Shown piece after piece: positions 57,271-64,000 of a stretch of 64,000 nt of DNA. This stretch comes from Xanthomonas sp. F10. Lineage in GTDB: Bacteria > Pseudomonadota > Gammaproteobacteria > Xanthomonadales > Xanthomonadaceae. Below the pieces are notes generated by a model. It was not told the DNA's origin and searched no databases. It saw only the letters and a program-made list of their open reading frames with translations. The translations under genes and the position numbers were made by a program. The DNA lies in contig NZ_JACHNP010000001.1 in the NCBI RefSeq assembly GCF_014206815.1, forward strand, positions 186,001 through 250,000. The letters are read 5' to 3'. Each line of letters opens with the position of its first letter. The first letter of the stretch is position 1.

Positions 57271-57411
57271 AAAGCGCAGAAATAAGAATACCAGTTGATT
57301 TTTCACCCCATAAAAAAACAATTATTCAGAACTTCACTCTCACCCCATCACGAAGCGGGAGTGAAGTCAATAAATCAAAAAGACTATTCCGCCAGCTGCA
57401 ATACAGCCAAT

Positions 57412-57924
57412 TTAGATACCCTTGCTACAATCAACGACGGCGCTAGCTGCCCATTTTTGGCTCGGAGGACTGGGCTGCCAATAATTATAATTTTTCAACT
57501 TGCATTCAGAGTATCCCTCCGCCCGGGCTGCAGCCTCAGCACGCGATACTGCTGTATCAATTGCTCGATCCTTATCAAGAATAAGATCAAACACTTGATC
57601 GGTTGCCCCAGTAAAAGTAAAGACAACCACTAATGGGATATATTCTCCAGGATTTGTGCAAGCCAAATTCGCCGAAGCAGCGTAATGATTACCACTTGGC
57701 CAATAGTTATAATTTTTTAAAGCACAATTTCCATAATGTTGCTGCCACGCTGCATTCTTAGCAGCGACTCCAGCCAGCTCGACAGCCTTGGCCGGTGTTC
57801 CGCCATAGACATCGTCAGATGTGCCGTTAAAATTTCCTGGGATTGTTACATCACCCAAGGCCGAAAAAGAAACTAAAAATCCGAAAACAGCCAATGAGGA
57901 GACACAATTACGAGAAGCCTTCAT
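57412..57924 (-). CDS. Secreted protein with two C...NYNYW...C repeat domains
   Basis: 170 residues, no known family recognised. A signal peptide ends near SFSALG-D. The mature part holds two related units: residues 67-89 (C-A-L-KNYNYW ... YAASANLAC) and 141-166 (C-K-L-KNYNYW ... WAASAVVDC), each preceded by an Ala-rich helix and GN/GY before the first cysteine. The four cysteines suggest two disulphide loops. The region between has a Val/Phe-rich strand (YIPLVVVFTFTGATDQVFD). A perfect AGGAGG site precedes the ATG. Base composition is far lower in GC than all neighbours, so it is probably acquired. Function unknown; an exported or surface factor is possible. Confidence 0.72.
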   Translation of the reverse strand: MKASRNCVSSLAVFGFLVSFSALGDVTIPGNFNGTSDDVYGGTPAKAVELAGVAAKNAAWQQHYGNCALKNYNYWPSGNHYAASANLACTNPGEYIPLVVVFTFTGATDQVFDLILDKDRAIDTAVSRAEAAARAEGYSECKLKNYNYWQPSPPSQKWAASAVVDCSKGI

Positions 57925-58507
57925 AAAACCTCCTTATTACCCCCCCGCGCATACAACATTAGAGCATCGCCGGGACCTCGTCAAACTGCCACCCAAAGCT
58001 GGAAAGAACAGAAGTCACATCGGAAATAATCGAACGAGAAAGACTAAAGCAGGAAAAACAGCTCGGAAATCGCCCCGGATCGATACTGCGCAACCGATTC
58101 CACTGCTTTAGCGCAAGCAACTTAGCCTTCCGCCACTTAAAATCACTGCGTTGTCAATGCGCGCATGATTTTTTAGGGGATTTACAAGCACGCCAGATGA
58201 TAGAGCGCGTTGATGCACGTTAATTTGGGATGTGTCGGCTGCACTCACCGCTATGGCAAAATTATTGCAAGTGCGCCTTGATGGGGCGCAATGCGCACCG
58301 CGACAACCAACCCCTGGGCGACAACCTATGTAGCGCACGGCTCATATTTTGAACCCGATTCCCGCAAACTCTTAAAGCTGCCACACCTGCTTGCCACTGG
58401 GTAAGCCCCAGCGAAAGCCAGGGGCCACCCTCAGTACGACAAGACAAGCGTCCGGCAATCCATCGTTAACGCTTGTCAGAACACAAAGTGAGCAGGCTGC
58501 CCTGTGC
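57925..58507. other. AT-rich spacer without recognisable gene
   Basis: 583 bases between the secreted-protein gene and xpsD. The composition is mixed, with A/T-rich stretches (57990-58080 and near 58170) unlike the rest of the window. No promoter-like or hairpin structure stood out, and no open frame has coding character. Together with 57240-57924 it looks like imported DNA. Confidence 0.55.
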
Positions 58508-60811
58508 TTACTTCTTGCCGCGTGCTGGCAGCGGCTCCATGGCCTTGAACTTCTTCCCGTACTCGTCGGTGAGATTGCGCGCTTCCTGCGGGTTGCGCAC
58601 GATCGTCGGGGTCAACAGCACGATCACCTCGTTGCGCGTCTTGTCCTGCGTTTTCTGCCCGAACAGCGCCCCAACCAACGGCAACTTGCTCAGGTACGGA
58701 ACACCTGCGCTGCCGTCGCTGGTACTGTCGTTGATCAGGCCGGCGAGCATGATGGTGTCGCCGCTCTGCACTGCGGCTTCGGTCTTGACCCGGCGCGTAT
58801 TGATGTCCACGTTGCAGGCCGAGCTATTGGTCACGCTAGTCTTGCCGTCGGTGCACGCGGCCGGGCGCGCACCAGGTGTACTGACCTCCTGCACGATGTC
58901 GAGGAACACCATCCCATCCCTGGTCACCCGCGGACGCACCTTTAGGATCACACCGGTGTCGATGTACTGCACGGACGAGTAGCTGGTGTCGGTGCCCAGG
59001 CCTGTGTTGATCGAGGTCGAGTTGATCGGGATGCGCGTGCCGACATTCAGCGTTGCCTCGGCGTTATTGCGTACGAACACCGACGGGGTCTGCAGCAGTT
59101 TGAGGTTGGTGACCTTGTCCAGCGCGGTGATCACCGCGGCGGCGTTCTTGCCGAGAAAGGTCCAGCCCAAGCCGCCGCTGCCGACCTTGCCGGCGATATC
59201 GCCCCAAATATTTCGGCCAAGCGCGCTGGGCAAGCCCGCTCCCGCTCCGAGGCCGGTGGAATTAGCCACGGTGGAATCGGCGGAGGCATTGACCGAATTC
59301 TCGAAGAACCAATTGACGCCATACTGCAGTTGGCCAGTCAGACTGACCTCCGCCACCTGCGCCTCGATATGCACCTGCATCGGCATCACGTCGAGCTTCT
59401 CGACCACGTCGCGGATCGAGCGCCAGGCCTGCGGGGTGGAGCGCACCAGCAGAGTGTTGGTTTCCTCCACCGCTGACACGCCGACCTTGTCGCCCTGCAC
59501 TTCCAAGGTCACGCTGCCGTTGCCGGACGTACGCGGCGACAGCTGCAGGCTGCCATTGCCCAGGCCGCCGCCGCTGCTGCCGGAGGAACTGCTGCCGCCC
59601 AGGCCGTCGCTGCTGCTGCCCAGGCTGCCGCCCAAACTGCCGCCGCCCAGGCTGCTGCTGTCGCTGCCGTTGAAGCCGCCCAGGCCGCCGCCGTTCAACT
59701 GGCTCATCTGCGAGCCCGGCATCAGCGAGGCGTTGGAGTCGCCGCGGTTGCCGCCACCGGCGCCGAACACTTCGGCCAGGCGGTCGGCCAGGTCCTTGGC
59801 CTTGATGTACTTGAGTTCGTAGGAGAACAGCCGCGCGCCGCCGCCGGCGCTGTCGATGCGGTCCAGCCACTCCTGGATCTGGTCCAGGTAGCGCGCCTGC
59901 GGGGTGATCACCAGCACCGCGTTGGCGTTCTCCAGCGGCATGAAGCGGAACATGCCGGCGCTGGGGGTCTTGCTGTTCTCGCCGAACACCTTCTCCAGGT
60001 CGGCCGCGACCTGCTCGGCCTTGCCCGACTGGATCGGGAACACGCCCACCGACATGCCCGACAGCCAGTCGACGTCGAAGATCTGCACCGTGCGCAGGTA
60101 GTTCTCCAGTTCGGCGCGGGTGCCGCCCAGGGTGATGACGTTGCGCGAGCTGTCGATGCCGACGATGGCGTTCGGCCGCGCGTACGGCTCCAGCACCTTC
60201 TTCATCTCGCTGGCGGAGATGTATTTCAGCGGCACCACGCGCACCTCGAAGCCGCGCGCGTTGGCCGGCGAGGCGGTGCTCGGCGCCACCGTGCCGGCCA
60301 GGGCCTGGTCGGCGGGGACGATGTTGTAGCGGCCGCCGCTGTAGACCATGCGCGCGTTGTTCCAGCCCAGCACCATCTCCAGCAGGTTCAGCGCCTGCGC
60401 CGGTGATACCGGCTTGGGCGTGGCCAGGGTCACCGTGCCCTGCACGCCCGGCGCGATCACGTAGTTCTGCCCGAGCATGTCGCCGAGGATGGCCTTGACC
60501 ACCGCCTGCAACGATTCGCCCTCGAAGTTGAAGGTGGCGCTGCCGCTGCTGGCGTTGCCCAGCGACGGCGCCGGCGCCGCGGCGGCCGCGGAATTGATCA
60601 TGGCGCCGCTGCCGCGGCGGATCACCGGGGTGGCGCGCTCGGGCAAGGCATTGGGATCGGCCGGGCCGCCCTGGCCGTCGGTCTGGGTGCTGCCGGCCGC
60701 GCCGACCTGGGGGTTGATCGCGGCGCCGCGACGGATGTCCGGCGAGGGCGTGGTGGCGCAGCCGGCCACCAGGCCGATGGCGAGGAACAGGGAAAACAGA
60801 CGCGGCGTCAT
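58508..60811 (-). CDS. xpsD: XpsD (GspD), type II secretion secretin
   Basis: 767 residues. Lipoprotein signal (LAIGLVAGC, C18). N0-N3 domains follow, with GESLQAVVKAILGDMLGQNY, VVPLKYISASEMKKVLEPY and YELKYIKAKDLADRLAEVFG; a Gly/Ser-rich linker lies near 430-500; the secretin core has VGTRIPINSTSINTG, VILKVRPRVTRDG and LAGLINDSTSDG with PLVGALFG. It forms the outer-membrane channel of the Xps system. It is the last of the K-L-M-N-D order and follows xpsN by 11 bases. Confidence 0.97.
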   Translation of the reverse strand: MTPRLFSLFLAIGLVAGCATTPSPDIRRGAAINPQVGAAGSTQTDGQGGPADPNALPERATPVIRRGSGAMINSAAAAAPAPSLGNASSGSATFNFEGESLQAVVKAILGDMLGQNYVIAPGVQGTVTLATPKPVSPAQALNLLEMVLGWNNARMVYSGGRYNIVPADQALAGTVAPSTASPANARGFEVRVVPLKYISASEMKKVLEPYARPNAIVGIDSSRNVITLGGTRAELENYLRTVQIFDVDWLSGMSVGVFPIQSGKAEQVAADLEKVFGENSKTPSAGMFRFMPLENANAVLVITPQARYLDQIQEWLDRIDSAGGGARLFSYELKYIKAKDLADRLAEVFGAGGGNRGDSNASLMPGSQMSQLNGGGLGGFNGSDSSSLGGGSLGGSLGSSSDGLGGSSSSGSSGGGLGNGSLQLSPRTSGNGSVTLEVQGDKVGVSAVEETNTLLVRSTPQAWRSIRDVVEKLDVMPMQVHIEAQVAEVSLTGQLQYGVNWFFENSVNASADSTVANSTGLGAGAGLPSALGRNIWGDIAGKVGSGGLGWTFLGKNAAAVITALDKVTNLKLLQTPSVFVRNNAEATLNVGTRIPINSTSINTGLGTDTSYSSVQYIDTGVILKVRPRVTRDGMVFLDIVQEVSTPGARPAACTDGKTSVTNSSACNVDINTRRVKTEAAVQSGDTIMLAGLINDSTSDGSAGVPYLSKLPLVGALFGQKTQDKTRNEVIVLLTPTIVRNPQEARNLTDEYGKKFKAMEPLPARGKK

Positions 60812-60822
60812 GCGATCACTCT

Positions 60823-61596
60823 TCAAGGGTTCTGACCTGAGGGGTTGTTCTGGCGCTGTTGCTGCAATTGCCGGCGCCGCGCTTCGATCCGCTCGCGGAT
60901 GGCCTGCAGTTGCTCCGACGAGGGAGCCGGCGACGACGGCGCGGGTGCGCTCGGGGTCGGTGCCTGGTTCGGCACCGGATTGGGAGCGGACTGGGTCGGC
61001 GGGCGCGGCGCCGTGGCGTTGGACTGGCCGTTGGGCGCAACTCCCGGCATCTGCCCCTGCGCGGCGGCCGCGCGCCCGGCCTGGCCGAGCACGGTCGGCG
61101 GTTGCCCGCCCTTGCCATCGAACACCTTCAACTCCAGGGTCTGGGTGCCGCCGGAACCGCTGACCGTCGCCTGGCGCGGCGCCAGCGACAGCAGCCGCCA
61201 GCCCTGCACCGCGTCGCCGCCTTCCTGCAGGCGCAGCGATTCGCCCTGCTCGGTGGTCAGCGTGGCCATCTTGAAGCGGTCGGTGAGCAGCACGCCGGTC
61301 AGGCGCACGTTGGGGGCGGCGGCCTGGCCGTTGTCGGCACTGAGGAAGAACGGATGCGGGCGGCGATCCTCGGCGAACACCGGGCGCGCGGCGATCTCGC
61401 CGTACTGCGAGAAATCGCCCAGGCGATGCGCGGTGGCCGCGGGCAGGCCCGGCAGCCGCTGCAGCATCGACGGATCGTCGGGCAGCGGCGCCACGCGTTC
61501 GCCGAGCCCGCCCAGGCCCAGCGCCCAGACCAGCAGCCCCCACAGCGCCAGCGTGCCCAACCACACGGTGCGCAGGCCCATCGCTTCAATTCGCAT
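60823..61596 (-). CDS. xpsN: XpsN, type II secretion GspC/N-like protein
   Basis: 257 residues. A single N-terminal membrane helix (TVWLGTLALWGLLVWALGLG), then a periplasmic HR-like part with ARPVFAEDRRPHPFFL, VRLTGVLLTDRFKMATLTT and a QGWRLLSLAPRQATV segment, and a Pro/Gln-rich C-terminus. In Xanthomonas XpsN links the L-M complex to the secretin. The start at 61596 overlaps the xpsM stop by 11 bases; ATG at 61581 is possible. Confidence 0.9.
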   Translation of the reverse strand: MRIEAMGLRTVWLGTLALWGLLVWALGLGGLGERVAPLPDDPSMLQRLPGLPAATAHRLGDFSQYGEIAARPVFAEDRRPHPFFLSADNGQAAAPNVRLTGVLLTDRFKMATLTTEQGESLRLQEGGDAVQGWRLLSLAPRQATVSGSGGTQTLELKVFDGKGGQPPTVLGQAGRAAAAQGQMPGVAPNGQSNATAPRPPTQSAPNPVPNQAPTPSAPAPSSPAPSSEQLQAIRERIEARRRQLQQQRQNNPSGQNP

Positions 61597-62410
61597 GGCG
61601 TCCCTCCACCTGTTGCGGCAGGTCCACCGGCGCGGCATTCGCGGCGCCAGGCGTGCCCGGCAGGTTGGTCGCGCTGGGCGCGGCCGGCGATGCTGGCGCG
61701 GCGGCCGGCTCGCTCGGCCCGGCGCCGGCGGAACCGCCGGCATTCATCACCGGCGTGGCCGCGGCGGGTGCCGCCGCTGCCGACGGGTCGGGCGTGGCGG
61801 ACGCCGCCGGCGGCGCCGGCATCGCGTTCGGGCGCAGGTAGCCGGCCAGTTCGAACGCCACGTCCAGGCCGTTGCCGCTTTCGCCCGGCGAGAGCTGGTA
61901 GCGCTGCGCCATCACGTTGAGGTTGTCGATGAACAATGCCGGCGTGCCGCTCTCCAGCGCATGCAGCACGGCCGCCAGTTCCGGCGTGCCGCAGCGCAGG
62001 CGCACCTGCACCGCGACGCGGGTGAAGCGGTCGCTGCGGTTGTCGGCGGCCAGCGGCGAGCGGTTGCTGATCGCGCAGCTGCGGTTGCCGGGGCTGGCCG
62101 TGGCCACTGCGCTTTCCAGGCGCTGCACCAGGCCGGCCGAGGCCAGTTCGGCCGAGGTCTCGCGCAGGAAGCCCGGGCGCGTGGCCAGCTGGCGCTGCGC
62201 CTGCTGCAGCCGTTGCGCCACCTGCGGCGCCTGCTGCAACTGCATGCGCACGCGCAGTTCGCGCTGCTGCAGTTCCTGGATCTGCGTATCGACCTCGCGC
62301 ATCGGCACGGTCCACCACGGATGCACCAGCACCAGGTAGCCCAGCGCCAGCGCCGCCAGCAGCAGGCCCAGCGCCAGCCAGCGGTCGCGCTTATCGACCT
62401 GCACCGGCAT
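61586..62410 (-). CDS. xpsM: XpsM, type II secretion GspM-like protein
   Basis: 274 residues with one N-terminal helix (RWLALGLLLAALALGYLVLV), a coiled-coil region rich in Gln/Arg (VDTQIQELQQRELRVRMQLQ), a ferredoxin-like domain near RVAVQVRLRCGTPELAAVLH, and an Ala/Pro-rich tail. It anchors XpsL and XpsN in the assembly platform. It overlaps xpsL by 20 bases and xpsN by 11. Confidence 0.93.
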   Translation of the reverse strand: MPVQVDKRDRWLALGLLLAALALGYLVLVHPWWTVPMREVDTQIQELQQRELRVRMQLQQAPQVAQRLQQAQRQLATRPGFLRETSAELASAGLVQRLESAVATASPGNRSCAISNRSPLAADNRSDRFTRVAVQVRLRCGTPELAAVLHALESGTPALFIDNLNVMAQRYQLSPGESGNGLDVAFELAGYLRPNAMPAPPAASATPDPSAAAAPAAATPVMNAGGSAGAGPSEPAAAPASPAAPSATNLPGTPGAANAAPVDLPQQVEGRHAN

Positions 62411-63515
62411 CGGCGGCCTCCTTGCGCTTGGTCCCGGCCAGTTCGGCGGTGAGGGTGAAACGGTCGCGGTGGCTGCCCGGGTCGGCCTGCAGCACGCCGG
62501 TCAGCGACGGCGTGCGCCACAGCGGCGAGCCTTCCAGGCGCCCGACCAGCGACGAGGCTTCGCTGCTGAGGCCGATCAACTGCAGCTGGTTGCCCTCGAT
62601 CGAGAACTTCTCCAGATAGGTGCCCTCCGGCAGGCGCTTGCTCAGTTCGTTCCAGACCTCCACCGAGGCCGGGCGCTCGGCGCGCAACTGATCGAAGAAG
62701 GCGGCGCCTTCGACCAGGTCGACCAGTTGCTGGCGCTGCGCGGCGACCCCGCGCGCGCGCTGCGCGCCGCTGTCCACCTGCGTGCGCAGGTGCTCCAGCG
62801 CGTCGCGGCGGTTGTCCAGCAGCTGCCAGCCGGCCGCGCACAGCGCCAGCAGTGCGGTGGCGGCGAGGATCGCGTTCCAGCGCCGCATCGGGTCGGCGCG
62901 GCGATGACGCTGTTCCTGCGGCAGCAGATTCACCCCCAGCGGCGCGCCATCGCTGCCGGCGACGTCGATGCCGGCCAGGGTCGGGCGCAGCGCGCCGGCA
63001 CTGGCCTGCAGGTCGTCCAGCACGCGGCGCGGGGCCACCACCAGTTCGGCCTCGAGCTGGGCGTCGTCGCGGCGGCCGTCGGCGCGCACGTCGTAGATCA
63101 CCTGGTCGGCCTGGAACGGAGTCTGCCGGTCGATCTCGAACTTCACCACCTCGCGCAGGTGCTCGGCGGCCGCCGTCGGCAACCGCAGCCGCCGTTGCAG
63201 CGCCGCCTCGGCCGGCAGCAGCCACACCCGCGGCAACGCCGCCAGGCGCGGCCCCAGCAGCGCCTCCAGTTCGGCGGGCAGCAGCGGCCACGGCAGCGCC
63301 AGCGGCGCGCCCAGTTCGGACTCGACCTGCCGCGCCAGCATCAGCTGCTCGCCCTCGCGCCACAGCAGCAGCCGCGCCTGCGACCAGCCCAGCTGCAGTT
63401 GCCAGCGCGGCGGCAGCCACGCCATCAGCGAGCGCTGCCACCAGGCCAGCAGCCCGCCCGCACCGGGGGCGATGCGTACGCCAAGTTTGTCCATCGTGTC
63501 GCGCCACGCCGTCAT
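62391..63515 (-). CDS. xpsL: XpsL, type II secretion GspL-like protein
   Basis: 374 residues. A cytoplasmic actin-like domain ([20 protein letters not shown] and the [16 protein letters not shown] end), a single helix ([19 protein letters not shown]) and a periplasmic domain ([20 protein letters not shown]). It recruits the XpsE ATPase to the membrane. The ATG at 63515 overlaps the xpsK stop as ATGA; the frame is open a little further. Confidence 0.94.
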   Translation of the reverse strand: MTAWRDTMDKLGVRIAPGAGGLLAWWQRSLMAWLPPRWQLQLGWSQARLLLWREGEQLMLARQVESELGAPLALPWPLLPAELEALLGPRLAALPRVWLLPAEAALQRRLRLPTAAAEHLREVVKFEIDRQTPFQADQVIYDVRADGRRDDAQLEAELVVAPRRVLDDLQASAGALRPTLAGIDVAGSDGAPLGVNLLPQEQRHRRADPMRRWNAILAATALLALCAAGWQLLDNRRDALEHLRTQVDSGAQRARGVAAQRQQLVDLVEGAAFFDQLRAERPASVEVWNELSKRLPEGTYLEKFSIEGNQLQLIGLSSEASSLVGRLEGSPLWRTPSLTGVLQADPGSHRDRFTLTAELAGTKRKEAADAGAGR

Positions 63516-64000
63516 CGCACCGTCGTTCCTTCTTCCCAACGCAACACAGTGTAGGCGGAGCCCGGCAGCGCCGACGAGCCTGGGCGCACCACCGCGCGCA
63601 ACACGCCCTCGCGGCCATTGCCCAGCCGTGCCCGGCTTTCGATGCTGTAGGTGCCGCCCCCGCCCATGCCGACCATGCCGAGCTGGGTCTGGTCGGTGCG
63701 TTCGCGCTGCGCCAGCACCTGCTGCGCGTCCAGGCCGAGCGCGGTCAGCACCGGTCCCGGCGCGAAGTCCGGCGTCGGCCGCGACACCCCGCCGTACAGG
63801 GTCAGGTTGGGCAGCAACCTGGCGTACAGCTCCGGGTCCATGCCCAGCACCAGCTGCAGCTCGGCCAGGCTCTCGAACGGCGCGTCCTTGGCGCCGTAAG
63901 GCAAGCCAGCCGCAGCATAGTCCGGATCCTCGGCGCCGTTGGGCTGGGTCAGGTTGTCCGGATCGCGCCAGTCCACGATCGCCGCGGCGATGCGCTCGGC
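63512..64000 (-). CDS. xpsK: XpsK (GspK) minor pseudopilin, C-terminal part
   Basis: The last 162 residues only; the N-terminal pilin signal lies beyond the window. The visible part has the GspK helical region: [43 protein letters not shown] and a [15 protein letters not shown] segment, ending [10 protein letters not shown]. GspK caps the pseudopilus with I and J. The order K-L-M-N-D matches the known xps cluster. Confidence 0.93.
   Translation of the reverse strand, partial: AERIAAAIVDWRDPDNLTQPNGAEDPDYAAAGLPYGAKDAPFESLAELQLVLGMDPELYARLLPNLTLYGGVSRPTPDFAPGPVLTALGLDAQQVLAQRERTDQTQLGMVGMGGGGTYSIESRARLGNGREGVLRAVVRPGSSALPGSAYTVLRWEEGTTVR

Noticed and set aside
57295-57633. Plus-strand open frame of about 112 codons in the AT-rich patch
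   Set aside because: It overlaps the better supported secreted-protein gene, with no ribosome site or family features.

Overview
This is a GC-rich window whose gene content points to Xanthomonas (Gammaproteobacteria, Lysobacterales). The Xps type II secretion order K-L-M-N-D, an Ax21-like outer membrane protein, an FMN-riboswitch riboflavin operon and the intergenic palindrome GTAGGAGCGGCTTCAGCCGC all fit. A species cannot be named from the sequence alone. No tRNA, rRNA, CRISPR array or insertion sequence was seen.

Layout: 1-2607 (+) holds the end of an LpoA-like gene, yraN, a YdjM-like membrane protein and a GlcD-type FAD oxidase. 2954-13496 (-) holds a small P-loop kinase-like gene, the complete kdpFABC-kdpDE potassium system and an outer membrane porin. 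14352-15935 is a secreted S15-type hydrolase. 16169-20386 (-) is the operon riboswitch-ribE-ribBA-ribH-nusB-thiL. An Ax21-like gene on the other strand (20604-21227) separates it from glyA-nrdR-GNAT-ribD (24807 back to 21316). 24929-30599 holds a RcnB-like secreted protein, a MmyB-type regulator divergent from an MFS exporter, ettA and def. 30834-41990 (-) is a cellulose operon bcsD-bcsP/R-like-bcsA-bcsB-bcsZ-bcsC. pncB follows.

43965-49267 (-) looks like a second exopolysaccharide locus: outer membrane protein, a GT2 synthase with an N-terminal MshEN domain, a polytopic membrane protein and a GH113-like lipoprotein. 50669-55904 (+) is a salvage-type cluster of APH-fold kinase, TonB receptor, PnuC-family transporter and UTRA-type GntR regulator, preceded by the palindrome TGGTCTAGACCA. 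55977-57270 (-) has a hypothetical gene and a GT2-like gene next to an AT-rich patch (about 57240-58500), which carries a secreted protein with an internal duplication. 58508-64000 (-) is xpsD-N-M-L-K of type II secretion, cut by the window edge.

Two repeat families punctuate the spacers: the palindromic REP-like element, and a composite element of inverted heptads (GGGATTN or GGGACCC) around an AAAAGC core. The heptad elements sit inside operons, and in two cases one arm codes the C-terminus of the upstream protein (KdpC, RibBA). A 20-bp motif resembling a KdpE site occurs upstream of both kdpF and the porin gene.
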